Origin: Actinomycetes bacterium
GTDB taxonomy: Bacteria; Actinomycetota; Acidimicrobiia; Acidimicrobiales; Ilumatobacteraceae
Length of the DNA stretch: 14,683 nt
Assembly: GCA_023417265.1 (NCBI GenBank)
Contig: JAEZFY010000025.1
Span: 1 to 14,683 of the forward strand
Direction: 5' to 3'
Below the pieces are notes generated by a model. The model did no database searches and had not been told where the DNA came from. It worked only from the letters and a program-made list of their open reading frames with translations. A program made the position numbers and the translations under genes. Position 1 is the first letter of the stretch. The number at the start of each line of letters is the position of its first letter. Below, one piece after another: positions 1-6,012 of the stretch.

Positions 1-1
1 C

Positions 2-565
2 GTCAGCGCCCCGGCAGCCACCGTGGCCGGGTTCAGCCTCGACGAACTCGAGCGCACCGCGGCCCCGGCAGCCACCGACGTGCTCGCTGCGGAGGCCACC
101 GAGATGTCCGAGTTCGACGCCCCCGCCGGCGCCGCACCCGCCCCCGCCGACGCCGCCGCAACGACAGCGGCCGCATCCACCGAAGCGCCAGCAGGCCCGC
201 TCAGCGACGGCACGCTCGCCGCCACGGCCAGCTCGGCCGCGATCACCAGCGCCACCGAGCTCGCCGAGACGGGCCGGCTCCTGCGCGCCGAGTACGAGTC
301 GGCACTGCCCGCCCCCGCCGAGCCGCTCACCGAGTGCACGTTCGCCGAGGCGCTCGACCATCCGGCAGCCGATCCGGGCGCCGCCGAGGTGCGCGCCAGC
401 CTGCCCGCCGGCGCCACCGACGTGGTATTGCTCGACACACGCAACTACGAACGCAGCGATGGCACCGTCATCGCCGTGTACGTCGCCGTCGACCTCGAAT
501 CCGGCCAGGCGTACGCGATCGACGCCGAGCAGTGTGCGCTCGTCGCGGTCGGCAGCGCGCCGTAG
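2..565 (+). CDS. 3' part of A/P-rich protein, possibly anti-sigma factor tail (partial)
   Basis: The reading frame is open from the left edge of the window, so the gene probably starts upstream; an in-frame GTG at 23 exists but has no convincing ribosome binding site. The visible 187 residues are a long Ala/Pro/Thr-rich low-complexity stretch followed by a small C-terminal domain (about the last 85 residues) with two cysteines (in ECTF and EQCAL) that could form a disulfide outside the membrane. No catalytic motif is recognised. In many actinobacteria the genes just before trxB encode the ECF sigma factor SigM and its anti-sigma factor, and a proline-rich linker plus small outer domain would fit an anti-sigma factor. 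This is inference from position and composition, because the diagnostic N-terminal zinc-binding and TM parts lie outside the window. Confidence 0.6.
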   Translation, partial: VSAPAATVAGFSLDELERTAAPAATDVLAAEATEMSEFDAPAGAAPAPADAAATTAAASTEAPAGPLSDGTLAATASSAAITSATELAETGRLLRAEYESALPAPAEPLTECTFAEALDHPAADPGAAEVRASLPAGATDVVLLDTRNYERSDGTVIAVYVAVDLESGQAYAIDAEQCALVAVGSAP

Positions 566-585
566 CCGCCGCATCCGGCGGTGAC

Positions 586-591
586 TACAGT
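586..591 (+). promoter_or_regulatory. Candidate -10 element for leaderless gene at 600
   Basis: TACAGT matches the TAnnnT -10 pattern and ends 8 nt before the ATG at 600, which would put the transcription start at or next to the start codon. No Shine-Dalgarno sequence precedes that ATG and no clear -35 hexamer is visible. Leaderless transcripts are common in actinobacteria; the assignment here is inference. Confidence 0.35.
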
Positions 592-599
592 CGGCGGGC

Positions 600-914
600 A
601 TGCCTGGCAACCCGCTGACCGATCCGAACTGGGCGCCCGACCTCGCCAACCAGATCACCACCCTGGTCGGCACCGTTCGTGACAAGACCACCAACAACGC
701 CGTCAAAGCAGTGCGGGCGGTCGTCTTCGGGCTGCTGGCGCTGTTCCTCGGGCTGGTCGCACTCGTGCTCCTGCTCGTCATCGTCACCCGTGGCCTGCAG
801 TCGCTGCTCAGCCTGGCGTTCGACTGGGATCGCTCGGTGTACCTGAGCTACTTGATCCTGGGGGGAATCCTGACGCTCGGCGGGATGTTGTTGATGAGCA
901 AGCGCTCCGCCTGA
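600..914 (+). CDS. Small two-TM membrane protein of unknown function
   Basis: A 104-residue protein with a short polar N-terminus (about residues 1-35), a strongly hydrophobic helix at about 39-63, a loop containing a tryptophan and several charged residues (FDWDRS), a second hydrophobic helix at about 79-99 and a basic C-terminal tail (SKRSA). The pattern is a helical hairpin in the membrane with a soluble N-terminal segment; it resembles small holin-like or phage-holin-superfamily proteins only in general shape. It lies 34 bp after the upstream gene and 43 bp before trxB, on the same strand. There is no Shine-Dalgarno sequence before the ATG, which together with the TACAGT element suggests a leaderless message. 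Function unknown. Confidence 0.75.
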   Translation: MPGNPLTDPNWAPDLANQITTLVGTVRDKTTNNAVKAVRAVVFGLLALFLGLVALVLLLVIVTRGLQSLLSLAFDWDRSVYLSYLILGGILTLGGMLLMSKRSA

Positions 915-957
915 GCGGCGCTCCACTCCCCTACCCGCGTCGATCGAAGGGTCTTCC

Positions 958-1905
958 ATGACCGTCCGCAACGTCATCATCATCGGCTCCGGGCCGGCCG
1001 GCCTCACCGCCGCGATCTACGCCGCCCGCGCCAACATGGCCCCGCTCGTGATCGAGGGCGAGCCGTCGTCGACCTCCGACCAGCCCGGTGGCCAGTTGAT
1101 GCTGACCACCGAGGTCGAGAACTTCCCCGGCTTCCCCGACGGGATCATGGGGCCCGAGTTGATGATGAACTTCCGCAAGCAGGCGGAGCGCTTCGGCGCC
1201 GAGATGTTGACCGAGAAGGTGACCCGCGTCGACTTCTCGACGCGCCCGTTCAAGGTATGGGTCCACGACACCGAGTACCAGGCCGAGACCATCATCGTGT
1301 CGACCGGGGCACGCTCGCTGATGCTCGGCCTCGAAGCCGAATCGCGCCTGCTCGGGCACGGCCTGTCGACGTGCGCGACGTGTGACGGGTTCTTCTTCCG
1401 GGGCCAGCAGATCGCGGTCGTCGGCGGTGGCGACTCGGCCCTCGAAGAGGCGATGTTCCTCACCCGCTTCGCCGAGAAGGTCACCGTGATCCACCGCCGC
1501 GACGAGTTGCGGGCGAGCAAGATCATGCAGGACCGGGCGTTCGCCAACGAGAAGATCGAGTTCCTCTGGAATCACACGGTCACCGACATCCACGGCACCG
1601 ACCGGATCACCGGCATCCAGGTCACCAACACCGTCGACGGTACGGTCAGCGACCTCGACGTCACCGGGCTGTTCGTCGCCATCGGCCACCGCCCGAACAC
1701 CGACTTGTTCCGCGACGTGCTCGACCTCGACGAGAACGGCTACCTCATCACCCGCCCCGACTCGAGCTACACCTCGGTGGAGGGCGTGTTCGCCGCCGGC
1801 GACGTCAAGGATCACGTCTACAAGCAGGCCATCACGTCGGCCGGGTCAGGCTGCATGGCGGCGATCGACGCCGAGCGCTGGCTCGAAGCCCAGCACGGCA
1901 GCTGA
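958..1905 (+). CDS. trxB: Thioredoxin reductase
   Basis: 315 residues, the usual length for the low-molecular-weight flavoenzyme that uses NADPH to reduce thioredoxin in the cytoplasm. The FAD-binding GSGPAG motif is at residues 10-15, the redox-active CATC pair at C139/C142, the NADPH-binding GGGDSA motif at 156-161, and the second FAD motif (AAGDV) near 278. GHRPNT, typical of the family, precedes it. A GAAGGG ribosome binding site ends 6 nt before the ATG. The gene lies upstream of trxA on the same strand, forming the complete NADPH-TrxB-TrxA relay. Nothing is missing or truncated. Confidence 0.97.
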   Translation: MTVRNVIIIGSGPAGLTAAIYAARANMAPLVIEGEPSSTSDQPGGQLMLTTEVENFPGFPDGIMGPELMMNFRKQAERFGAEMLTEKVTRVDFSTRPFKVWVHDTEYQAETIIVSTGARSLMLGLEAESRLLGHGLSTCATCDGFFFRGQQIAVVGGGDSALEEAMFLTRFAEKVTVIHRRDELRASKIMQDRAFANEKIEFLWNHTVTDIHGTDRITGIQVTNTVDGTVSDLDVTGLFVAIGHRPNTDLFRDVLDLDENGYLITRPDSSYTSVEGVFAAGDVKDHVYKQAITSAGSGCMAAIDAERWLEAQHGS

Positions 1906-1910
1906 CCCTC

Positions 1911-1950
1911 GCCGGGCCTGCCCGGCACCCCCTGCCGGGCGCATCCCGGC
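1911..1950 (+). terminator. Two tandem hairpins with identical arms, trxB-trxA spacer
   Basis: GCCGGG (1911-1916) pairs with CCCGGC (1921-1926) across a 4-nt loop. The same arms recur at 1934-1939 and 1945-1950 across a 5-nt loop. The first begins 5 nt after the trxB stop. There is no T-tract, so this may be a weak or factor-dependent terminator, an attenuator, or an mRNA-stabilising structure separating trxB and trxA expression. Because all four arms are interchangeable, alternative pairings are possible. Confidence 0.45.
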
Positions 1951-1953
1951 CTC

Positions 1954-1978
1954 CGAACCGACGCCGTACACTGGCGTC
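1954..1978 (+). promoter_or_regulatory. Candidate trxA promoter (overlapping housekeeping and ECF-type readings)
   Basis: TACACT at 1967-1972 fits a TAnnnT -10 element. Overlapping it, CGAAC (1954-1958) and CGTC (1975-1978) are separated by 16 nt, close to the GGAAC-N16-CGTC pattern of many ECF sigma-factor promoters. Both lie 40-65 bp before the trxA start and just after the trxB hairpins. An ECF promoter would suit a thioredoxin gene in a SigM-type neighbourhood, but the match is short and could be chance. Confidence 0.3.
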
Positions 1979-2017
1979 CCCACCTGTCCCACCGGGACGT
2001 CGTCCAAGGAGCCCAGC

Positions 2018-2359
2018 ATGGCGAACGGGATCACTCATCTCACCACCGACACCTTCGACGAGGTCGTCAACTCCTCGTTGACCACGGTGTTGGTCGACTT
2101 CTGGGCCGAATGGTGTGGGCCGTGCAAACGCGTCGAGCCGATTCTCGAAGAGCTCGCCGCCGAGTTCGCCGGTGAACTCCTGATCGCCAAGGTCGACGCC
2201 GACCAGAATCCGCAGCTGCTCACCCGCTTCGGCGTGCAAAGTCTGCCGACGCTGATCGTCTTCGACGGCGGCGAGGTGGCCAAGACGATCATCGGTGCCA
2301 AGGGCAAAGGCGCCCTGCTCGAGGAGCTCGACGAATTCCTTCTTCCGTCTTCCCGCTGA
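2018..2359 (+). CDS. trxA: Thioredoxin
   Basis: 113 residues, a complete single thioredoxin fold. The active site WCGPCK is at residues 32-37, the buried Asp at D27 (VLVDFW) and the cis-proline at P77 (SLPTLI). It reduces disulfides in cytoplasmic proteins and is recycled by TrxB encoded just upstream. The start is fixed by a strong AAGGAG ribosome binding site 7 nt before the ATG. The 112-bp spacer from trxB carries two hairpins and a possible promoter, so trxA may be transcribed partly on its own. Its stop codon overlaps the probable start of the following cwlM-like gene, which suggests translational coupling. Confidence 0.97.
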   Translation: MANGITHLTTDTFDEVVNSSLTTVLVDFWAEWCGPCKRVEPILEELAAEFAGELLIAKVDADQNPQLLTRFGVQSLPTLIVFDGGEVAKTIIGAKGKGALLEELDEFLLPSSR

Positions 2360-3330
2360 CGCCAGGTCAGCGCGGCGAGGCGGTCCGCGACCTCCAGCGC
2401 CGTCTGATCGGCGCTGGCCACATCTCTGGCACCGTCGAGCCGGGGGTCTACTGCGATCTGACGAAAGCCGCCCTGCAGCGCTTCCAAGCAGGTCGCGGCT
2501 TGCGCGCCACCGGCGTGTGTGACGAACAGACCTGGACCGCACTCGTCGAGGCGTCGTGGAAGCTGGGCGACCGGCTGCTGCTGCTGAGCGCCCCGAACCT
2601 GCGCGGCGACGACGTCGCCGAACTCCAGGCCGGCCTGGCCCGGCTCGGTTTCGATCCCGGCCGCACCGACGGAATCTTCGGCGCCACGACCGCCCGCGCC
2701 CTGGAGGACTTCCAACGCAACTGCGGCTTGTACGTGGACGGGGTGTGCGGCGTCGACACCGTCCGTGCGCTCGAGGTGCTCGCCCGCCAGTCGGGGAGCG
2801 GGCCGGGCGTCAGCGCGGTGCGCGAGCTGGCGACCCTCACGGCGGGCGCTCGCGCGTTGGCCGAGCTGCGAATCGTGGTCGGACAGTTCGGCGGTCTGAG
2901 CCCCCTCACGAGGCAACTCCTGCAAGCGTTGCGCACCCGCTCGGCCACCGTAATCGCCTCCGACGAGCCCGATGCGGCTGCCCAGGCGGCGGCCGCCAAC
3001 CGCTTCGGAGCGAACGCCTATGTGGGGTTCGAAGCCGAGGCCGACAGCACCACCCGGGTGCACTTCTTCGCCACGCCGCAGTTCGAGTCCGCCGGCGGGC
3101 GAGCGTTGGCAGAGCTCGTCGCTGGCCGGGTGCGCGCGGCCGTCCCTGGCCTCGCCACCGAGACCAGCGGGATGCGACTCACGGTGCTCCGCGAGACGCG
3201 AATGCCGGCCGTGCTCGTCGTGCTCGGCTCGGTCGCCGAGGCGATTGATCAGACGCCTGCGCTCGTGGCGGCCGTCGTGGCCGCGCTGGAAGCGTGGGCC
3301 GACCACCCGCTCGGCGAACGCCAGTCCTGA
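2356..3330 (+). CDS. cwlM: CwlM-like protein: two peptidoglycan-binding domains plus degenerate amidase_3 domain
   Basis: About 324 residues with no signal peptide, so probably cytoplasmic. Two PG_binding_1 repeats are visible: residues 2-63 (GQRGEAVRDLQRRL ... QRFQAGRGLRATG) and about 80-140 (LRGDDVAELQAGLARLGF ... FQRNCGLYVDG). The last ~150 residues align by eye with N-acetylmuramoyl-L-alanine amidase (Amidase_3), including the late LRETRMPAV motif. The expected zinc ligands are absent: DPGHGG is replaced by VVGQFGG (about 174-180), the LHxD-type His by GFEAEAD (about 224-230), and the catalytic Glu of VExG by VVLG. In mycobacteria CwlM is a cytoplasmic regulator of peptidoglycan precursor synthesis through MurA; a similar non-enzymatic role is inferred. 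The first PG domain requires a start upstream of the first ATG/GTG/TTG-type codon (TTG 2500). The candidates are CTG 2356, overlapping the trxA stop as CTGA, or ATT 2335, 8 nt after GAGGAG. Confidence 0.8.
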   Translation: MTPGQRGEAVRDLQRRLIGAGHISGTVEPGVYCDLTKAALQRFQAGRGLRATGVCDEQTWTALVEASWKLGDRLLLLSAPNLRGDDVAELQAGLARLGFDPGRTDGIFGATTARALEDFQRNCGLYVDGVCGVDTVRALEVLARQSGSGPGVSAVRELATLTAGARALAELRIVVGQFGGLSPLTRQLLQALRTRSATVIASDEPDAAAQAAAANRFGANAYVGFEAEADSTTRVHFFATPQFESAGGRALAELVAGRVRAAVPGLATETSGMRLTVLRETRMPAVLVVLGSVAEAIDQTPALVAAVVAALEAWADHPLGERQS

Positions 3331-3388
3331 GCCCGGCGCGTGGGCCGGGGACGCTCCAGGCGAACCGGTGATCCGCAGTTCGGTCAGG

Positions 3389-3397
3389 TTATCCACA
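3389..3397 (+). promoter_or_regulatory. Perfect DnaA box TTATCCACA
   Basis: An exact match to the consensus DnaA box, lying in the spacer between the convergent cwlM-like and parB genes. Its CCACAGG part (3393-3399) is also the left arm of a 7-bp inverted repeat with CCTGTGG at 3411-3417, whose right half forms a degenerate reverse box. Confidence 0.75.
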
Positions 3398-3445
3398 GGT
3401 TTGTCCCCTCCCTGTGGTTCGACGTGATCCGCGACTTGAGGGTGC

Positions 3446-3454
3446 TGTGGATAA
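3446..3454 (-). promoter_or_regulatory. Perfect DnaA box on minus strand
   Basis: TGTGGATAA is the exact reverse complement of TTATCCACA, so this box faces the one at 3389-3397. The two perfect consensus boxes are stronger matches than any box in the dnaA-dnaN spacer. A 12-bp palindrome follows immediately. Confidence 0.75.
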
Positions 3455-3455
3455 C

Positions 3456-3467
3456 TACACGCGTGTA
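3456..3467. repeat. 12-bp perfect palindrome next to a DnaA box
   Basis: TACACGCGTGTA is a perfect palindrome lying 1 bp after the reverse DnaA box. It has the look of a dimeric regulator operator, but no binding protein can be named from sequence alone. Confidence 0.45.
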
Positions 3468-3517
3468 AGTCCGCGCGAGTAGCGACCCGTGTCGTACCCC
3501 GCACATCCGGGACTGGC

Positions 3518-3538
3518 GAACGTGTGTACGTTCACACG
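3518..3538. terminator. Nested inverted repeats before the 3' end of parB
   Basis: GAACGT (3518-3523) pairs with ACGTTC (3528-3533) across 4 nt. An overlapping alternative pairs CGTGTG (3521-3526) with CACACG (3533-3538) across 6 nt. The position, 5 bp beyond the parB stop on the leftward transcript, suits a terminator or 3'-end stabiliser. There is no U-tract on either strand. Confidence 0.35.
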
Positions 3539-3542
3539 CATG

Positions 3543-4517
3543 TCAAGCAGAGGTATCGCCATTCATCCGGCGATAGATCCGCTCGAGGTCGGCGAGGTCA
3601 GCGAAGTCGATCGCAATTCTTCCCCGTTTCGCCCCGAGTTGAACACTCACGCGCGTATCGAGATGCTCGGCGAGCAGTTCCTCTAGCTCCAGCAGACCTG
3701 GAGGTCGCAACCGAGTGCTCGGTGCGATGCCCGCGCCGTCGTGACTCGCCCCCGGCGTCGGCCGCGGTCCGGCCGGTGCCTCGGCCGACGGGTCCGCGAC
3801 GGCTGCCTCGTCATCCGCGGCGGGTGGCGGCGCCGCAGGTGGCGGGCCCCCGAACCTGACCGCCTCCTCGACGGTGCGAACCGTCCACCCCTCCTCGGCG
3901 GCAAGCCGAGCGAGTTGTTCCTGGAGTGCTCGATCGGGCGTGCCGAGCAGGGCCCGGGCGTGCCCGGCCGACAAGCGACCGTCGGCGAGCAGGTGCTGGA
4001 TCGAGGGTGGCAGACCGAGCAGACGCAGCGTGTTGGTGACCGCCGAGCGACTCTTGCCGACGCGATCGGCGACCTGCTCGTGGGTCAGCTCGAAGTCCTC
4101 GATCAGCTGCTGATAGGCCGCCGCTTCCTCGAGCGCCGTGAGGTCTTGCCGGTGCAGGTTCTCGACGAGCGCCTGCTCGACTGACGCCACGTCATCGGTG
4201 GCGCGGATCACCGCGGGGATGGTCGCCAGGCCGGCTCGGCGCGCCGCTCGCCACCGGCGTTCGCCGGCGATCAGTTCATAGCCGCCGTCCACGGGGCGGA
4301 CCAGGATCGGTTGGAGCACCCCGATCTGTTGGACCGATGCGGTCAGCTCACTGAGCGAGTCCTCGTCGAAGTGGACGCGCGGCTGGTGTGGGTTGGGACG
4401 AATCTCGGCGACGGGCAGGTCCTGGAGGACCGCCAGGCCTTCGGCGTCGAGGAGCGCCGACTCACCCGGCGGGATCAGCGAGCTGAGGCCCTTCCCCAGG
4501 CCACTACGCCGGGCCAT
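3543..4517 (-). CDS. parB: Chromosome-partitioning protein ParB
   Basis: 324 residues with the full ParB plan: an N-terminal basic start (RRSGLGKGLSSLIP), the NPHQPR segment, the ParB/Srx CTP-binding core with GERRWRAAR at 85-93, a helix-turn-helix region around 145-170 (EQVADRVGKSRSAVTNTLR), an A/P-rich linker at about 228-275 and a C-terminal dimerisation domain. It binds parS, loads and slides on origin DNA as a CTP-dependent clamp, and is moved by ParA. The ATG overlaps the end of parA by 14 bp and follows an excellent AAGGAGGTG ribosome binding site 5 nt away, so high independent translation within the parAB operon is expected. Two perfect parS sites lie 0.9 kb away, upstream of parA. 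Confidence 0.96.
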   Translation of the reverse strand: MARRSGLGKGLSSLIPPGESALLDAEGLAVLQDLPVAEIRPNPHQPRVHFDEDSLSELTASVQQIGVLQPILVRPVDGGYELIAGERRWRAARRAGLATIPAVIRATDDVASVEQALVENLHRQDLTALEEAAAYQQLIEDFELTHEQVADRVGKSRSAVTNTLRLLGLPPSIQHLLADGRLSAGHARALLGTPDRALQEQLARLAAEEGWTVRTVEEAVRFGGPPPAAPPPAADDEAAVADPSAEAPAGPRPTPGASHDGAGIAPSTRLRPPGLLELEELLAEHLDTRVSVQLGAKRGRIAIDFADLADLERIYRRMNGDTSA

Positions 4518-5304
4518 AGTGCACCTCCTTGGCGACGTCGCGGTAGGCGATCGCCCCGCGTGACCGCGGGTCGTAGATGATGATCGGCTGCCCGAATGAG
4601 GGCGCCTCCGAGAGGCGTACGTTGCGCGGTACGACGGCCCGGACGACCTTCTCGCCGAAGTGCTCGCGGACCTCTTCGACCACCTGCGCCGAGAGCTTGG
4701 TCGAGGCGTCGTACATCACACACACGATGGTCGACACCTCGAGCGACGGGTTCAGATTGCGCTTGACGAGGTCGACGTTGCGGAGCAACTGGCCGAGTCC
4801 TTCGAGCGCGTAGTACTCGGTCTGAATCGGTACGAGCACTTCCGTTGCCGCAGCCAAGCCGTTGACGGTCAACAGACCGAGTGTAGGTGGGCAGTCGATC
4901 AGGACGTACTCGAAGTCGTCGAGCACCGCCTCAATCGCCCGACGCAGGCGCGTCTCGCGACTGAAGGCGGCGACCAGTTCGATCTCAGCACCGGCCAGAT
5001 CGAGGCTTGCCGGGGCCACGAACAGGTTCTTGACGTCGGTGGGTTCGATGCAGTTCTCGAGCGGAACGTCGTTCATCAACACGTGGTACATCGACGTCTC
5101 GAGGCCACGGTTTTCGATCCCGAGGCCCGTGGAAGCGTTGCCCTGTGGATCGAGATCGATCACGAGCGTGCGCAACCCCATCTCCGCCAAGCAGGCACCC
5201 GTATTGACGGTGGTGGTCGTCTTGCCGACGCCACCCTTTTGGTTGGCGATGGCGATGACGCGCGGCAGGGGGCGCACGGGGGGACGTGGGGCGTCACTGC
5301 TCAC
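4504..5304 (-). CDS. parA: Chromosome-partitioning ATPase ParA (Soj)
   Basis: A MinD/ParA-type ATPase with the deviant Walker A motif KGGVGKTT (residues 23-30 from the chosen start), switch residues in LVIDLDPQGNAS and the Walker B region VLIDCPPTLGLLT. It binds DNA non-specifically as an ATP dimer and is stimulated by ParB to move parS-ParB complexes. The start is uncertain: GTG 5304 (266 aa, VSSDAPRPP...) is chosen because homologues begin shortly before PRVIAIANQKGG; an in-frame GTG at 5331 would add 9 residues, and neither has a strong Shine-Dalgarno sequence. It is followed by parB with a 14-bp overlap, and preceded by a roughly 110-140 bp spacer carrying parS, possibly giving autoregulation. 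Confidence 0.95.
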   Translation of the reverse strand: MSSDAPRPPVRPLPRVIAIANQKGGVGKTTTTVNTGACLAEMGLRTLVIDLDPQGNASTGLGIENRGLETSMYHVLMNDVPLENCIEPTDVKNLFVAPASLDLAGAEIELVAAFSRETRLRRAIEAVLDDFEYVLIDCPPTLGLLTVNGLAAATEVLVPIQTEYYALEGLGQLLRNVDLVKRNLNPSLEVSTIVCVMYDASTKLSAQVVEEVREHFGEKVVRAVVPRNVRLSEAPSFGQPIIIYDPRSRGAIAYRDVAKEVHYGPA

Positions 5305-5397
5305 CGCCCCATTCTGCCGTGTCGGACCCACCGATACGCGGACCCCCGGGTGTGAACACGTGCTGGCCTCCTCGCTCCGCGAGGTGGCCCCCGAGGA

Positions 5398-5413
5398 TGT
5401 TTCACGTGAAACG
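5398..5413. promoter_or_regulatory. parS centromere site 1
   Basis: TGTTTCACGTGAAACG matches the universal chromosomal parS 16-mer (TGTTTCACGTGAAACA) except for the last base; the 14-bp palindromic core is perfect. It lies upstream of parA, where ParB loading would nucleate the partition complex. Confidence 0.95.
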
Positions 5414-5441
5414 TCGGCGTCGGCCGGAGCCGGTCGGGCCT

Positions 5442-5457
5442 TGTTTCACGTGAAACG
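5442..5457. promoter_or_regulatory. parS centromere site 2, overlapping the 3' end of rsmG
   Basis: A second copy, identical over all 16 bases, 44 bp from the first. It overlaps the last codons and the stop codon of rsmG, so it encodes the end of that protein (RRFT, stop). Confidence 0.95.
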
Positions 5458-6012
5458 GCGGAACACCCGGACCGAGCCCACGCGTTGATTCTCAACGCCG
5501 AGTTCGTCGAGCAGCGCCGGCTGCCAGCGGTCTCCGGCCGGCGGCTCCGAGATCACCGCCCGCCCGCCCGCCACCAGCAGACCGACGGCCAGCCGCAGCG
5601 TGGATTCGGGTGGGCCGAACCCACGCGCCGTGACGACGTCGAAGCCAGCCCGGGTGCCGGCGTGGACTTCGCGGCGGATCTGCTCGGCGTCGCCAGGGAA
5701 CACGCTGACATGCGCGAACGCGAGGCGGCGTGCGGCGCGCTCCAAGAAGTCGGTGCGCTTCTGCCGGCGATCGATGAGAAGCACGGAGGCGGCGGGGTAG
5801 CGCGCGGCGAGCACCAGACCGGGCAGCCCGCCGCCGCTGCCGAGGTCGGCGATTCGTGTTCCGTCCGGCAGCTCGCCGAGCGCAGCCACAAACCCGTCCG
5901 CATGGGCGACTGCGGTTTCGATCGGTGCCGCCCCGAAAAAGCCGAGACGCTGCGCCAGGCGCAGCGTCTCGATCAGTGATGTGTTCATCAGCCCGATTGG
6001 GCAGCCGGTCAC
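5446..6012 (-). CDS. rsmG: 16S rRNA (guanine-527-N7)-methyltransferase RsmG
   Basis: 188 residues, slightly short for the family. The SAM-binding motif I is clear (RIADLGSGGGLPGLVLA, GSGGGLPG at 58-65), followed by LLIDRRQKRTDFLERAA and FDVVTARGFGPP, all typical of RsmG/GidB. It methylates N7 of G527 in 16S rRNA. The GTG start at 6012 overlaps the jag stop as GTGA, indicating translational coupling; an ATG at 5988 is an alternative. Its 3' end contains the second parS site, so the C-terminal residues are dictated by a partition element. Usual neighbours in this order: jag upstream, parA downstream. Confidence 0.94.
   Translation of the reverse strand: MTGCPIGLMNTSLIETLRLAQRLGFFGAAPIETAVAHADGFVAALGELPDGTRIADLGSGGGLPGLVLAARYPAASVLLIDRRQKRTDFLERAARRLAFAHVSVFPGDAEQIRREVHAGTRAGFDVVTARGFGPPESTLRLAVGLLVAGGRAVISEPPAGDRWQPALLDELGVENQRVGSVRVFRRFT

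Noticed and set aside
2035..3504. 489-codon open frame on the minus strand opposite trxA and the cwlM-like gene
   Set aside because: Composition is typical of antisense of a high-GC gene, with no recognisable domain; trxA and the PG-binding repeats on the plus strand are certain.
5142..5150. TGTGGATCG, DnaA-box-like, inside parA
   Set aside because: Two mismatches to the consensus and inside a conserved coding segment; expected by chance.
5351..5363. Degenerate parS-like sequence around CACGTG upstream of parA
   Set aside because: Only the central six bases match; the flanking half-sites do not.
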